From Streptomyces sp. RKAG290 (lineage in GTDB: Bacteria; Actinomycetota; Actinomycetes; Streptomycetales; Streptomycetaceae), in NCBI RefSeq assembly GCF_023701695.1, contig NZ_JAJOZC010000001.1, forward strand, positions 3,843,894 through 3,907,893: a stretch of 64,000 nt of DNA, written 5' to 3'. Shown piece by piece: positions 36,408-45,912 of this stretch. The notes beneath the pieces are model-generated. The model saw nothing but the letters and a program-made list of their open reading frames with translations. It searched no databases and was not told where the DNA came from. The translations under genes and the position numbers were made by a program. Every line of letters starts with the position of its first letter. Positions within the stretch are counted from its first letter, which is position 1.

Positions 36408-37844
36408 CTACGCAGCTCCGGCCGGAGCGGAACCGGTCGCGAGCCGGTCCCCGATGGCTCGCAGTCCTGCGAGGTCATGGACATCTCCGGGCAGCGCGGC
36501 CACTGCGGTCACGGCCACCTCGGGGTGCAGTGTGGTGAAGCGGTCGCGTGTGCGCTGTTCGCGCGCGACCACCTGCATCCGTTCGGCATGCAGACGCAAC
36601 AGACCTGCCGTCAGTTGTTCGACGGTGACGGCGTCTGCATCGGTTTGGGGTGTGTCGGCGGGCTCGTGCTCCGAGGCATGCTCGGCCGGGTCGGGGGTGG
36701 CGGCTCCAGCGGTGTCCGTGGCGTGTGTGGTCCCGGCGTCGGGGGAGTCGGCGGGCTCACGAAGTCCAGCCTTCCCGGCCGTCTGATCCACAATGCCGGC
36801 GGCTTCAAGATTTTCTGCGGCGGCCAGCGCGTGCTCGGCGGAGAGCCGGGCGGCCTCGCTGCCGTGCACCCGGTTGAGGACCAGGCCCGCGAGCGGCATG
36901 TCCTCCGCCGCTAGGCGCTCCACGAAATACGCCGCCTCGCGGAGCGCGTCCCGCTCCGGCGTCGCGACGACGAGGAACGCCGTGCCGGGTGCCTGGAGGA
37001 GCTTGTACGTGGCGTCGGCGCGGGTGCGGAACCCGCCGAACATGGTGTCCATCGCCGCGACGAACGTCTGCACGTCCCGCAGGAACTGGCCGCCCAGCAG
37101 CTTGCCGAGCGTCCCGGTCATCATCGACATGCCCACGTTGAGGAACTTCATCCCGGCCCGGCCGCCCATTTTCGCCGGCGCCATCAGCAGCTTGATGAAC
37201 TTCCCGTCCAGGAACGAGCCCAGCCGCTTCGGTGCGTCCAGGAAGTCCAGCGCGGAACGCGACGGCGGGGTGTCGACGACGATCAGGTCCCACTCCTCGC
37301 GCGCCCGCAGCTGGCCGAGCTTCTCCATCGCCATGTACTCCTGCGTGCCCGCGAAGCCGGCCGACAGGGACTGGTAGAAGGGGTTCTCCAGGATCGCGCG
37401 GGCCCGCTCGCCGTCCGCGTGCGCCTCGACGATCTCGTCGAAGGTCCGCTTCATGTCGAGCATCATGGCGTGCAGCTCACCGGTGCCCCGCGTCTCGATC
37501 CCCTTGACCCGGCGGGGGACGTTGTCCAGCGAGTCGATGCCCATGGACTGGGCGAGCCTGCGGGCCGGGTCGATGGTGAGGACGACGACCTTGCGGCCGC
37601 GCTCGGCCGCCCGCACGCCGAGCGCCGCGGCGGTCGTGGTCTTGCCGACCCCGCCCGAACCGCAGCACACGATGATCCGGATGTCCGGGTCGTCGAGCAG
37701 GGCGTCGGTGTCCAGGCCGGGGGCGGTATCGGCCGCAGCCATCGGGGTGCCCTGTCCCCCGCCCGGGTCCGCCTCCGTACCGGCCTCCGGTTCAGCACCC
37801 GCGGCCTCGGCCGCGGTCCGGTCCCTGGTCCTGTCCGATGTCAT
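36408..37844 (-). CDS. ArsA/GET3-like ATPase, second of a pair
   Basis: 478 residues. After a 50-residue acidic linker it carries the deviant Walker A CCGSGGVGKTTTAAALG, switch I/II regions (TIDPARRLAQSMG; LIVVDTPPSRSALDF) and a long alpha-helical end. An Ala/Asp/Pro-rich insert of about 60 residues (LREPADSPDAGTTHATDTAG) interrupts the C-terminus. Such pairs are annotated as ion-transporting ATPases, but no arsenite-binding cysteines are evident. They are probably P-loop ATPases of unknown client. Its start overlaps the upstream ATPase gene by 4 bp. Confidence 0.88.
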   Translation of the reverse strand: MTSDRTRDRTAAEAAGAEPEAGTEADPGGGQGTPMAAADTAPGLDTDALLDDPDIRIIVCCGSGGVGKTTTAAALGVRAAERGRKVVVLTIDPARRLAQSMGIDSLDNVPRRVKGIETRGTGELHAMMLDMKRTFDEIVEAHADGERARAILENPFYQSLSAGFAGTQEYMAMEKLGQLRAREEWDLIVVDTPPSRSALDFLDAPKRLGSFLDGKFIKLLMAPAKMGGRAGMKFLNVGMSMMTGTLGKLLGGQFLRDVQTFVAAMDTMFGGFRTRADATYKLLQAPGTAFLVVATPERDALREAAYFVERLAAEDMPLAGLVLNRVHGSEAARLSAEHALAAAENLEAAGIVDQTAGKAGLREPADSPDAGTTHATDTAGAATPDPAEHASEHEPADTPQTDADAVTVEQLTAGLLRLHAERMQVVAREQRTRDRFTTLHPEVAVTAVAALPGDVHDLAGLRAIGDRLATGSAPAGAA

Positions 37845-38830
37845 GAACCCACCCCTTGTCCCGCCGCGTCTTCGCCCACACCCTGCTTACGGAGCTCGAT
37901 CGCCAGGTCGTACAGCCCGGCCGGGTCCACGCCCTCGCCGATCAGCGGGAGTTCGTAGCCGGGCAGCCCGAGGCCGGCCAGCACGGCACGCTGCTCGCGC
38001 TCCAGACCGACCCGCTGGGCGTGCTCGGAGGCCTGCTCGACCAGCGGCCGTACGAGCCCGGCGGAGCCGGTCACACCGGCCCGGGTCAGCGTCTTCGCGA
38101 TCTCCTTGCGCCGGCCGCCGGCCGCCGTGCGCAGCGCGTCCTCGTCCAGCACGTGCGGGCGCACCATGTTCACGATGACCCGGCCCACCGGAAGTTCCGC
38201 CGCCTGGAGTTCGGCGATGCCGTCCGCGGTCTCCTGGACCGGCATCTCCTCCAGCAGGGTCACCAGATTGACTGCGGTCTCCGGGGACTTCAGCACCCGC
38301 ATCACGGCCTGCGCCTGATTGTGTATCGGGCCTATCCGGGCCAGCCCCGCCACCTCGTCGTTCACGTTGAGGAAGCGGGTGATGCGGCCGGTCGGCGGCG
38401 CGTCCATGATCACGTAGTCGTAGACGAACCGGTTCTGCTTGTCCTTGCGCCGCACCGCCTCGCACGCCTTGCCGGTCAGTAGGACGTCCCGGACACCGGG
38501 CGCGATGGTGGTGGCGAAGTCGATCGCGCCGAGCTTCTTGAGCGCCCGGCCCGCGCTGCCGAGCTTGTAGAACATCTGGAGGTAGTCGAGGAGGGCGCGC
38601 TCCGCGTCGATCGCGAGGGCGTACACCTCCCCGCCGCCGGGCGCGACGGCGATCTTGCGCTCCTCGTACGGAAGGGAGTCCGCCTCGAAGAGCTGGGCGA
38701 TGCCTTGCCTGCCCTCGACCTCGACGAGGAGAGTGCGCCTGCCCTCGGTCGCGAGGGCGAGCGCGAGAGCGGCGGCAACCGTGGTCTTACCGGTACCGCC
38801 CTTGCCGCTGACGACCTGGAACCTGCTCAC
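37841..38830 (-). CDS. ArsA/GET3-like ATPase, first of a pair
   Basis: 329 residues. P-loop at the very start (SGKGGTGKTTVAAALAL, residues 8-24), a switch region (YDYVIMDAPPTGRITRFL) and a helical C-terminus. It lacks the acidic linker and insert of its partner. The genes overlap by 4 bp (ATGA type), so the two proteins are made together and may form a heterodimer like the two halves of ArsA. It is divergent from DUF4177, with 82 bp between the starts. Confidence 0.88.
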   Translation of the reverse strand: MSRFQVVSGKGGTGKTTVAAALALALATEGRRTLLVEVEGRQGIAQLFEADSLPYEERKIAVAPGGGEVYALAIDAERALLDYLQMFYKLGSAGRALKKLGAIDFATTIAPGVRDVLLTGKACEAVRRKDKQNRFVYDYVIMDAPPTGRITRFLNVNDEVAGLARIGPIHNQAQAVMRVLKSPETAVNLVTLLEEMPVQETADGIAELQAAELPVGRVIVNMVRPHVLDEDALRTAAGGRRKEIAKTLTRAGVTGSAGLVRPLVEQASEHAQRVGLEREQRAVLAGLGLPGYELPLIGEGVDPAGLYDLAIELRKQGVGEDAAGQGVGS

Positions 38831-38912
38831 GTATTCGAGCCTAACCAGTCGCGCCGCAGGCTACGCACGAGGCCGGGCGTCCTGTGGATTGCTCAGGCAT
38901 TACAGTCGGGCC

Positions 38913-39071
38913 ATGACCAAGTGGGAATACGCGACCGTGCCCCTTCTCGTGCACGCGACCAAGCAGATTCTGGACACCTGGGGCGAGGACGGCTGGGAGC
39001 TGGTCCAGGTCGTTCCCGGCCCGAACAACCCCGAGCAGCTCGTGGCCTACCTGAAGCGGGAGAAGCAGTAG
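38913..39071 (+). CDS. DUF4177 small protein
   Basis: 52 residues, MTKWEYATVPLLVHATKQIL then a WGEDGWELVQVV core, the signature of DUF4177. The family has no assigned biochemical role. Its TAG overlaps the GTG of the RidA gene by one base, so they are co-translated. Confidence 0.9.
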   Translation: MTKWEYATVPLLVHATKQILDTWGEDGWELVQVVPGPNNPEQLVAYLKREKQ

Positions 39072-39541
39072 TGGCGGGCGCCGTCGAGGCGAAGCTCGTC
39101 GAGCTGGGACTGGCCCTGCCCGAGGTGGTGCCGCCGCTGGCCGCGTACCAGCCGGCCGTGCAGTCCGGGGTGTACGTGTACACCTCGGGCCAGCTGCCGA
39201 TGGTGGACGGCAAGCTCGCCGTGACCGGCAAGGTCGGTGCGGAGGTCACGCCCGACGAGGCCAAGGAGCTGGCGAAGACCTGCGCGCTCAACGCGCTCGC
39301 CGCGGTGAAGTCGGTCGCCGGTGACCTGGACCGGATCGCGCGCGTCGTGAAGGTCGTCGGTTTCGTCGCCTCGGCCACCGACTTCACCGGCCAGCCGGCC
39401 GTGATCAACGGCGCGAGCGAGCTGCTCGGTGCGGTGCTCGGCGACAAGGGCGTGCACGCCCGCAGTGCCGTGGGTGTCGCGGTGCTGCCGCTGGACGCGC
39501 CGGTCGAGGTCGAGGTCCAGGTCGAGCTGACCGGGGTCTGA
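39071..39541 (+). CDS. RidA family (YjgF/YER057c/UK114) protein
   Basis: 156 residues from a GTG at 39071. It has the RidA fold with SGVYVYTSGQLP, ALNALAAVKSVAGDLDRIARVV and a GVAVLPLDAPVEVEVQVEL end. The canonical Arg before the last strand of RidA deaminases (xRSAVGV) is present as ARSAVGVAVLPL, so enamine/imine deaminase activity is possible. It is longer than RidA itself (about 130 residues). Confidence 0.9.
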   Translation: MAGAVEAKLVELGLALPEVVPPLAAYQPAVQSGVYVYTSGQLPMVDGKLAVTGKVGAEVTPDEAKELAKTCALNALAAVKSVAGDLDRIARVVKVVGFVASATDFTGQPAVINGASELLGAVLGDKGVHARSAVGVAVLPLDAPVEVEVQVELTGV

Positions 39542-39760
39542 GCCCTGCCGCTGCGGGCTCTTCGCCGTGGCGCTCTCGCCCCGCTCCGCTCAGGCGGTCC
39601 TCTCTGGCCTGCTCTTTTCCGCTCTTCCTCGATCCCGTCCGGTCATGGCGACCGGGCGGGATCTTCCGTGCCCGGGGCAGCTCCGGGGCGTCTGTGTACA
39701 GGGCATGTACGGATCGCCGCCCCTCTCGAACATCGTCACGGTTCCGGATAGCCTCCGGCC

Positions 39761-40654
39761 ATGTCCAATGGTCAGTGGTACCCACCGGAATGGCCCGACC
39801 GGATCCGGGCCCTCGCCGCCGGGGAGCTGACGGCGACGGTGCCCAGGCGCGCTGCCACCGTGATGCTGCTCCGGGACGCCGCCGCGGGTACCGGGGGCGG
39901 GCCCACTGTCCACATGCTGCGCCGGCGCACGTCGATGGCCTTTGCCGGCGGGGCGTACGCCTATCCGGGTGGCGGCGTCGACCCGCGCGACGACGACCTG
40001 CTCGTCGGCTGGGCCGGGCCCGCGCCGGAGAGCTGGGCGCAGCGGCTCGGGGTCGCCACGGCGGCCGAGGCGCAGGCGATCGTCTGCGCGGCGGTCCGTG
40101 AGACGTACGAGGAGGCGGGTGTCCTGCTCGCGGGCCCGACCGCCGGCACGGTCGTCACGGACACCACCGGCGCCGACTGGGAGGCCGACCGCGCGGCGCT
40201 GGTGACGCGTGACCTGTCGTTCGCCGATTTCCTGCGGCGACGCGGGCTGGTCCTGCGCTCGGACCTGCTCGGCGCGTGGGCGCGCTGGATCACTCCGGAG
40301 TTCGAGCCGCGCCGCTACGACACCTGGTTCTTCGTGGCCGCGCTCCCCGCGGGCCAGCGCACCCGTAACGCCTCCACGGAGGCCGACCGCACCGTGTGGA
40401 TCGCTCCCGCCGATGCCATCGAGGGCTACGACCGCGGCGAGCTGCTGATGATGCCGCCGACCGTCTCGACGCTGCGCGGGCTCAGGGCGTACGCCACCGC
40501 CGCGCAGGCGCTGGAGGCGGCTTCGGCCCAGGACCTCGCTCCCGTGCTCGCACAGGCCCGCCTGGAGGGTGAGGAGCTGGTTCTGAGCTGGCCCGGGCAC
40601 GAGGAGTTCACCAAACACATCCCGGCCGGCGGCGCGGGCGGTGGGGCGGCATGA
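39761..40654 (+). CDS. NUDIX hydrolase
   Basis: 297 residues. The NUDIX box is split by a longer insert as in the NUDT19-like type: GGAYAYPGGGVDPRD near residues 67-81, then ETYEEAGVLL near residues 118-127. It hydrolyses a nucleoside diphosphate linked to another moiety; the substrate is unknown. Its stop overlaps the start of the metallo-beta-lactamase gene in an ATGA. The same pair (NUDT19-like plus LACTB2-like) is recurrent in actinobacteria. Confidence 0.88.
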   Translation: MSNGQWYPPEWPDRIRALAAGELTATVPRRAATVMLLRDAAAGTGGGPTVHMLRRRTSMAFAGGAYAYPGGGVDPRDDDLLVGWAGPAPESWAQRLGVATAAEAQAIVCAAVRETYEEAGVLLAGPTAGTVVTDTTGADWEADRAALVTRDLSFADFLRRRGLVLRSDLLGAWARWITPEFEPRRYDTWFFVAALPAGQRTRNASTEADRTVWIAPADAIEGYDRGELLMMPPTVSTLRGLRAYATAAQALEAASAQDLAPVLAQARLEGEELVLSWPGHEEFTKHIPAGGAGGGAA

Positions 40655-41481
40655 GCGACGCCGCAGCGCTGCCGGGGCAGCCGCGCGGCGGGGTGCTGTC
40701 CGGCTCCGCCACCACTCGTACGGTCAACGTCCTCGCGCCCAACGCGTCGCCGATGACGCTGGACGGCACCAACACCTGGATCGTCGCCGAGCCCGACTCC
40801 GATCTCGCGGTGGTCATCGACCCGGGCCCGCTGGACGAGGCCCACCTGCGGGCCGTCGTCGACGCAGCCACGCAGGCGGGCCGCCGGATCGCCCTCACGC
40901 TCCTCACCCACGGCCACCCCGACCACGCCGAGGGCGCGGCGCGCTTCGCCGAGCTGACCCGTACGAAGGTGCGCGCCCTGGATCCGGGGCTGCGGCTCGG
41001 CGACGAGGGTCTGGGCACGGGGGACGTGATCACGACCGGCGGGCTGGAGATGTACGTGGTGCCGACCCCGGGGCACACCGCGGACTCGCTCTCGTTCCAT
41101 CTGCCCGCCGACCGTGCCGTGCTGACGGGGGACACGATCCTCGGCCGGGGCACGACGCTGGTCGCGCACCCGGACGGGCGGCTGGGGGACTACCTCGACT
41201 CGCTGCGGCGGCTGCGCTCGCTGACGGTCGACGACGGGGTGCACACGGTGCTGCCGGGGCACGGCCCGGTGCTGGACGACGCGCAGGGCGCGGTCGAGTT
41301 CTACCTGGCGCACCGCGCGAACCGGCTGGCCCAGGTGGAGACGGCCGTGGAGGCCGGGTACCGGACGTCGTCCGAGGTGGTGGCACACGTGTACGCGGAC
41401 GTGGACCGGTCGCTGTGGCCGGCGGCGGAGCTCTCGGTGCTGGCGCAGCTGGAGTACCTGGAGGAGCACGGTCTGATCTGA
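40651..41481 (+). CDS. metallo-beta-lactamase fold hydrolase (LACTB2-like)
   Basis: 276 residues. The metal motif LTHGHPDHAEGA is near residues 86-97, with the downstream ligands PTPGHTADS, LTGDTILG and LPGHGPV. A C-terminal winged-helix-like end is present (YRTSSEVVAHVYADVDRSLW). LACTB2-like enzymes act as endoribonucleases or thioesterases; the activity here is not determinable. It is translationally coupled to the NUDIX gene and converges on crp at a terminator. Confidence 0.88.
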   Translation: MSDAAALPGQPRGGVLSGSATTRTVNVLAPNASPMTLDGTNTWIVAEPDSDLAVVIDPGPLDEAHLRAVVDAATQAGRRIALTLLTHGHPDHAEGAARFAELTRTKVRALDPGLRLGDEGLGTGDVITTGGLEMYVVPTPGHTADSLSFHLPADRAVLTGDTILGRGTTLVAHPDGRLGDYLDSLRRLRSLTVDDGVHTVLPGHGPVLDDAQGAVEFYLAHRANRLAQVETAVEAGYRTSSEVVAHVYADVDRSLWPAAELSVLAQLEYLEEHGLI

Positions 41482-41500
41482 GCGCCCGCTCTGTCATCCG

Positions 41501-41547
41501 CAACGTGTGAGGGCCCCACCGACGCCGGTGGGGCCCCTCACACGTTG
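41501..41547. terminator. bidirectional terminator between the MBL and crp genes
   Basis: A long hairpin with arms at 41501-41520 and 41527-41547. They match fully except that the left arm has GGGCCCC where the right requires GGGGCCCC, one G short. The missing base lies in the same GGCC context as most frameshifts of this window. Confidence 0.85.
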
Positions 41548-41559
41548 TTCGCCACGGGG

Positions 41560-42234
41560 TCAGCGGGACCGCTTGGCCAGCCGCTCCACGTCCAGCAGGA
41601 TCACGGCACGGGCCTCCAGCCGCAGCCAGCCGCGGCCGGCGAAGTCGGCGAGAGCCTTGTTGACCGTCTCGCGGGAGGCGCCGACCAGCTGGGCCAGCTC
41701 CTCCTGGGTCAGGTCGTGCACGACGTGAATGCCTTCCTCGGACTGGACGCCGAAGCGGCGCGACAGGTCCAGGAGCGCACGGGCGACACGGCCGGGCACA
41801 TCGGAGAAGACCAGGTCGGACATCTGGTCGTTGGTCTTGCGCAGGCGCCGGGCGACGGCACGCAGCAGGGCGGTGGCCACCTCGGGACGCACGTTCAGCC
41901 AGGGCTGCAGGTCGCCGTGGCCGAGGCCGAGGAGCTTCACCTCGGTCAGCGCGGTCGCGGTGGCGGTGCGCGGGCCCGGGTCGAAGAGCGACAGCTCACC
42001 GATCAGTTCGCCGGGGCCGAGGACCGCGAGCATGTTCTCGCGTCCGTCGGGGGACGTGCGGTGGAGCTTCACCTTGCCCTCGGTGACCACATAGAGCCGG
42101 TCGCCGGGGTCACCCTCGTGGAAGAGCGCGTCGCCGCGCGCGAGGGTCACCTCACTCATCGAGGCGCGGAGCTCCGCGGCCTGCTCATCATCGAGCGCCG
42201 CGAAAAGCGGGGCGCGCCGCAGAACGTCGTCCAC
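41560..42234 (-). CDS. crp: Crp/Fnr-family cAMP-responsive regulator
   Basis: 224 residues. Cyclic-nucleotide-binding domain (residues 1-115; LIGELSLFDPGPRTATATAL is the phosphate-binding cassette) and a winged helix with LTQEELAQLVGASRETVNKAL near residues 170-190. It is the Streptomyces Crp (SCO3571 type) that controls germination and antibiotic genes. It is divergent from nth; a possible autoregulatory site lies 64 bases upstream. The first residues (MDDVLRRAPLFAALDDEQAAEL) match the family start. Confidence 0.94.
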   Translation of the reverse strand: MDDVLRRAPLFAALDDEQAAELRASMSEVTLARGDALFHEGDPGDRLYVVTEGKVKLHRTSPDGRENMLAVLGPGELIGELSLFDPGPRTATATALTEVKLLGLGHGDLQPWLNVRPEVATALLRAVARRLRKTNDQMSDLVFSDVPGRVARALLDLSRRFGVQSEEGIHVVHDLTQEELAQLVGASRETVNKALADFAGRGWLRLEARAVILLDVERLAKRSR

Positions 42235-42297
42235 GAGTTCTCTCCTTGTCGGCCTGTTCAGGGAACCGTGGTCCCCATCATGCCGGACGGTAAAACA

Positions 42298-42311
42298 GTG
42301 CGATCAATCAC
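42298..42311. promoter_or_regulatory. possible Crp-binding site
   Basis: GTGCGATCAATCAC matches the Streptomyces Crp consensus GTG(N)6GNCAC in all but one fixed position (A for G). It lies between crp and nth, so autoregulation is plausible. Confidence 0.35.
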
Positions 42312-42418
42312 AAACCAGTTTGACGCACGCGCGTGCCGGAGCGTACGGCAGGGGGCCGATCGGGGGCGGATCGCCGGTGACCGGGGCGGATGTCAGTGGC
42401 TGGCTCTAGGCTGGCCGG

Positions 42419-43396
42419 GTGTCCAGAACGCCGGTGAGAGCGCAGGCCAAGGGGGCTGATGGGGTGTCGGAAGGCCGTAATTCCGCTGTGGGCGAACAGG
42501 CTGCGAGTGGAGCGAAAAAAGCGACAAAAGGCCCGGCGCGGCGGGCTGGTGGCGCCGGCCCGGTGAAGAAGCCGAAGGCCGGGCAGGAGCCTGCCACGAC
42601 GCCGGGTGCGGGGCCGAAGGGGAAGGGCAAACCTGAATCGCACCTGGCCATGGTCCGCCGGGCCCGCCGGATCAACCGTGAGCTCGCCGAGGTCTACCCC
42701 TACGCGCACCCGGAGCTGGACTTCAGGAACCCCTTCGAGCTCCTCGTCGCCACGGTCCTGTCCGCCCAGACCACCGACCTGAGGGTCAACCAGACCACCC
42801 CCGCGCTCTTCGCCGCCTACCCCACCCCCGAGGACATGGCCGCGGCCGTCCCGGAGGAAATGGAAGAGATCATTCGGCCGACCGGCTTCTTCCGGGCGAA
42901 GACCAAGTCGCTGATGGGCCTCTCCACGGCCCTCCGGGACAACTTCGGCGGCGAGGTGCCCGGGCGCCTCGCCGACCTCGTGACGTTGCCGGGAGTCGGC
43001 CGCAAGACCGCCAATGTCGTTCTCGGCAATGCGTTCGGAGTGCCGGGCATCACGGTCGACACCCACTTCGGCCGGCTGGTGCGCCGCTGGAAGTGGACCG
43101 ACCAGGAGGATCCGGAGAAGGTCGAGGCGGAGATCGCGGCGATCTTCCCCAAGAGCGAGTGGACGATGCTCTCGCACCGCGTCGTCTTCCACGGCCGCCG
43201 TATCTGCCACGCCCGCAAGCCTGCCTGCGGCGCCTGCCCGATCGCCCCGCTCTGTCCCTCGTACGGAGAAGGCGAGACGGACCCCGAGAAGGCGCGCAAG
43301 CTCCTGAAGTACGAGATGGGCGGGCAGCCGGGGCAGCGGCTGAGCCCCCCGCCGGACTACCCGGGCAAGCCCGCCCCCGCCCTGGGCGCCGGCTGA
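42419..43396 (+). CDS. nth: endonuclease III (DNA glycosylase/AP lyase)
   Basis: 325 residues. The helix-hairpin-helix with catalytic Lys (LPGVGRKTANVVLG) and the Asp (VDTHFGRLVRR) are present, followed by the four-cysteine Fe-S loop (CHARKPACGACPIAPLC). It removes oxidised pyrimidines and cuts the abasic site. The first 75 residues are a Lys/Ala/Gly-rich tail not found in E. coli Nth, common in Streptomyces. The GTG start at 42419 is uncertain; later starts would remove the tail. Confidence 0.93.
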   Translation: MSRTPVRAQAKGADGVSEGRNSAVGEQAASGAKKATKGPARRAGGAGPVKKPKAGQEPATTPGAGPKGKGKPESHLAMVRRARRINRELAEVYPYAHPELDFRNPFELLVATVLSAQTTDLRVNQTTPALFAAYPTPEDMAAAVPEEMEEIIRPTGFFRAKTKSLMGLSTALRDNFGGEVPGRLADLVTLPGVGRKTANVVLGNAFGVPGITVDTHFGRLVRRWKWTDQEDPEKVEAEIAAIFPKSEWTMLSHRVVFHGRRICHARKPACGACPIAPLCPSYGEGETDPEKARKLLKYEMGGQPGQRLSPPPDYPGKPAPALGAG

Positions 43397-43458
43397 TTAG
43401 TGGCGCCGCTCTGGAACGAAATGCGGGACGACAGGCGTTTGTGAGACGAGGGGTGCCC

Positions 43459-44205
43459 ATGAAGACGCATGAACACAGCACGGACGCGGCCGCTGCGGCC
43501 GCGTCAGCCGTGCCCGGGGTGACTGCCGGCCGCGACGCCGCGATCACGGTCACCACCGAGGGCCTGCCCAGCTGGCTGGAGCCGGTCGCCAGCGCCGCGC
43601 GTACCGTCGAGCCGCAGCAGCTCAGCCGTTTCCTGCCGCCGGAGAACGGCGCGGGACGCCAGTCGGCCGTTCTCGTCCTGTTCGGCGAGGGAGCGCGCGG
43701 ACCCGAACTGCTCCTCATGGAGCGGGCCGGAAGCCTGCGCTCGCACCCTGGGCAGCCCTCCTTCCCCGGTGGCTCCCTGGACCCGGAGGACGGCGACCAG
43801 GCGACGACGGGTCCGCTCCGGGCCGCGCTGCGGGAGGCCGAGGAGGAGACCGGCCTCGATCCGCACGGTGTGCAGCTGTTCGGCGTGCTGCCCCGGCTCT
43901 ACATTCCGGTGAGCAGCTTCGTGGTGACGCCGGTACTGGGCTGGTGGCGTTCGCCCAGTCCGGTCGGTGTCGTCGACCCGGGCGAGACGGCGCGGGTCTT
44001 CACGGTCCCCGTGGCGGATCTCACGGACCCGGCCAACCGGGCGACGGCAGTGCATCCCAGCGGCCACCTGGGCCCGGCATTTCTGGTCGAATCCGCACTC
44101 GTGTGGGGGTTCACGGCCGGTGTGATCGACCGGATCCTGCACTTCGCCGGCTGGGAGCGCCCCTGGGACAGGGCCAAGCAGGTGCCGCTCGACTGGCGCG
44201 CATGA
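43459..44205 (+). CDS. NUDIX hydrolase, CoA pyrophosphatase type
   Basis: 248 residues from the ATG at 43459. The NUDIX box reads GGSLDPEDGD...LREAEEETGLD near residues 101-135, preceded by RSHPGQPSFPG, the UPF0035 signature of CoA pyrophosphatases (NudL/NUDT7). It would cleave CoA to 3',5'-ADP and phosphopantetheine. It lies 62 bp after nth on the same strand. A GTG at 43441 would add six residues. Confidence 0.88.
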   Translation: MKTHEHSTDAAAAAASAVPGVTAGRDAAITVTTEGLPSWLEPVASAARTVEPQQLSRFLPPENGAGRQSAVLVLFGEGARGPELLLMERAGSLRSHPGQPSFPGGSLDPEDGDQATTGPLRAALREAEEETGLDPHGVQLFGVLPRLYIPVSSFVVTPVLGWWRSPSPVGVVDPGETARVFTVPVADLTDPANRATAVHPSGHLGPAFLVESALVWGFTAGVIDRILHFAGWERPWDRAKQVPLDWRA

Positions 44206-44294
44206 CAGGCTGACTCCCGTGCTCCGCCGCTCCGGGCCCGCCCGGACCCGTGGAGACGTACGGGCCGGGTGACGAATCTGCGAGGCAATCGACG

Positions 44295-45500
44295 GTGAAC
44301 GTGCTGGACATCCTGCTGCTGGCCGGCGCTGTGTGGTTCGCGGTCATCGGCTATCGCCAGGGTTTCGTCGTCGGCATTCTGTCGGTGATCGGATTCCTGG
44401 GCGGCGGTCTCGTCGCCGTATATCTGCTGCCGATCCTGTGGGACCAGGCGACGGACGGCTCCGGGGTCTCCTCGACCGCCGCCGTCGTCGCGGTCGTCAT
44501 CGTGATCGTGTGCGCCTCGGTGGGGCAGGCCTTCACCACCCACCTCGGCAACAAGCTCCGCCGGTACATCACGTGGTCGCCCGCGCGCGCCGTGGACGCG
44601 ACGGGCGGCGCCCTGGTCAACGTCGTGGCGATGCTGCTGGTGTCCTGGCTGATCGGCTCCGCGCTGGCCGGTACGTCGTTGCCGACGCTGGGCAAGGAGG
44701 TCCGCAGCTCCTCGGTCCTGCTCGGCATCTCCCGGGTGATGCCGCCGGAGGCCTCGACCTGGTTCACGGACTTCTCCTCGGTCCTCGCGCAGAACGGCTT
44801 CCCGCAGGTCTTCAGCCCGTTCGCCAACGAGCCGATCACCGAAGTCAGCCCCCCTGACCCGGCCCTGGCGGGCAGCCCCGTCGCCACCCGCGCCAAGCAG
44901 TCCATCGTCAAGGTCGTCGGTACGGCTCCGAGTTGCGGGAAGGTCCTCGAAGGCACCGGCTTCGTCTTCTCCGACCGCCGGGTGATGACCAACGCCCACG
45001 TCGTCGGCGGCGTCGACGAGCCGACCGTCCAGATCGGCGGCCAGGGGCGGCTCTACGACGCGAAGGTCGTCCTCTACGACTGGCGGCGCGACATCGCCGT
45101 ACTCGACGTGCCGGATCTCGACGCGAAGCCGCTCAAGTTCACCGACACCGACCACGACGCCGAGACCGGTAACAGCGCGATCGTCGCGGGCTTCCCGGAG
45201 AACGGCTCGTACGACGTACGCTCCGCGCGGGTCCGCGCCCGTATCGACGCCAACGGCCCGGACATCTACCACCGGGGCACCGTCCGCCGCGACGTGTACT
45301 CACTCTTCACCACGGTCCGTCAGGGGAACTCCGGCGGACCGCTGTTGACCCCCGACGGCAAGGTGTACGGAGTCGTCTTCGCCAAGTCGCTCGACGACCC
45401 GGACACCGGCTATGCGCTGACGGCCGACGAGATCCGCCAGGACATCGCACAGGGCCGCACCGCCAACCAGCAGGTCGACAGCCAGGCGTGTGCGCTCTGA
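44295..45500 (+). CDS. MarP-like membrane serine protease
   Basis: 401 residues from GTG 44295 (VNVLDILLLAGAVWF; the frame is open further to 44250). Four membrane segments in the first 135 residues are of the CvpA type (IGYRQGFVVGILSVIGFLGG; AVVAVVIVIVCASVG; VNVVAMLLVSWLIGSAL). The extracytoplasmic chymotrypsin-like domain has His in VMTNAHVV, Asp in RRDIAVLDV and Ser in RQGNSGGPLL. The mycobacterial homologue MarP (Rv3671c) protects against acid stress. A cysteine in the domain (PSC) and one at the end (QAC) could form a disulfide. Confidence 0.9.
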   Translation: MNVLDILLLAGAVWFAVIGYRQGFVVGILSVIGFLGGGLVAVYLLPILWDQATDGSGVSSTAAVVAVVIVIVCASVGQAFTTHLGNKLRRYITWSPARAVDATGGALVNVVAMLLVSWLIGSALAGTSLPTLGKEVRSSSVLLGISRVMPPEASTWFTDFSSVLAQNGFPQVFSPFANEPITEVSPPDPALAGSPVATRAKQSIVKVVGTAPSCGKVLEGTGFVFSDRRVMTNAHVVGGVDEPTVQIGGQGRLYDAKVVLYDWRRDIAVLDVPDLDAKPLKFTDTDHDAETGNSAIVAGFPENGSYDVRSARVRARIDANGPDIYHRGTVRRDVYSLFTTVRQGNSGGPLLTPDGKVYGVVFAKSLDDPDTGYALTADEIRQDIAQGRTANQQVDSQACAL

Positions 45501-45912
45501 GAGCTGTCCCGCCAGGGATTGCGGGACTGCACTCAGCCCGAGAAGGACCGGGGAGTCAGAGCGTGAGGGTGGTGGCGGCCGGCCGTGAGGCCGTCCGTGG
45601 GGATTATCCGCGCGGATGGCGCAGCCGCGCCGAGACCCAGCGGGCCCGGCGGCGGAGGATGCGCGGAATGCCGAGCCGGGGATCATGCAGAACATGCATA
45701 GCGTGCACCCGGCCCTGACGGCCGATCCCCTCATGAGTGCCCGTAACCGCCGTGGCGGTCGAGCGACGATTGCGTGCTGCGTCACCGAAGTCGTGCGTCC
45801 AGCCCATACCCCGACGTCTGCCCGTGCCTCATGGTCGGTAATCGCCCATCCGTCAGCCAATTGGCCTATGCGGCAGGCAAGTGGCTGTTCGTAGGACGCG
45901 CGTGCGTATCGG
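45501..45912. other. intergenic stretch with no supported gene
   Basis: 412 bp between marP and the alpha/beta hydrolase. Frames on both strands (for example 45604-45807 minus, which ends RARWVSARLRHPRG) are short and without a domain. The basic end of the minus-strand frame might be a real small protein; I cannot support it. Confidence 0.4.

Noticed and set aside
45300..45860. 186-residue minus-strand frame after marP
   Set aside because: Half of it is antisense to the marP gene and it has no recognisable domain.
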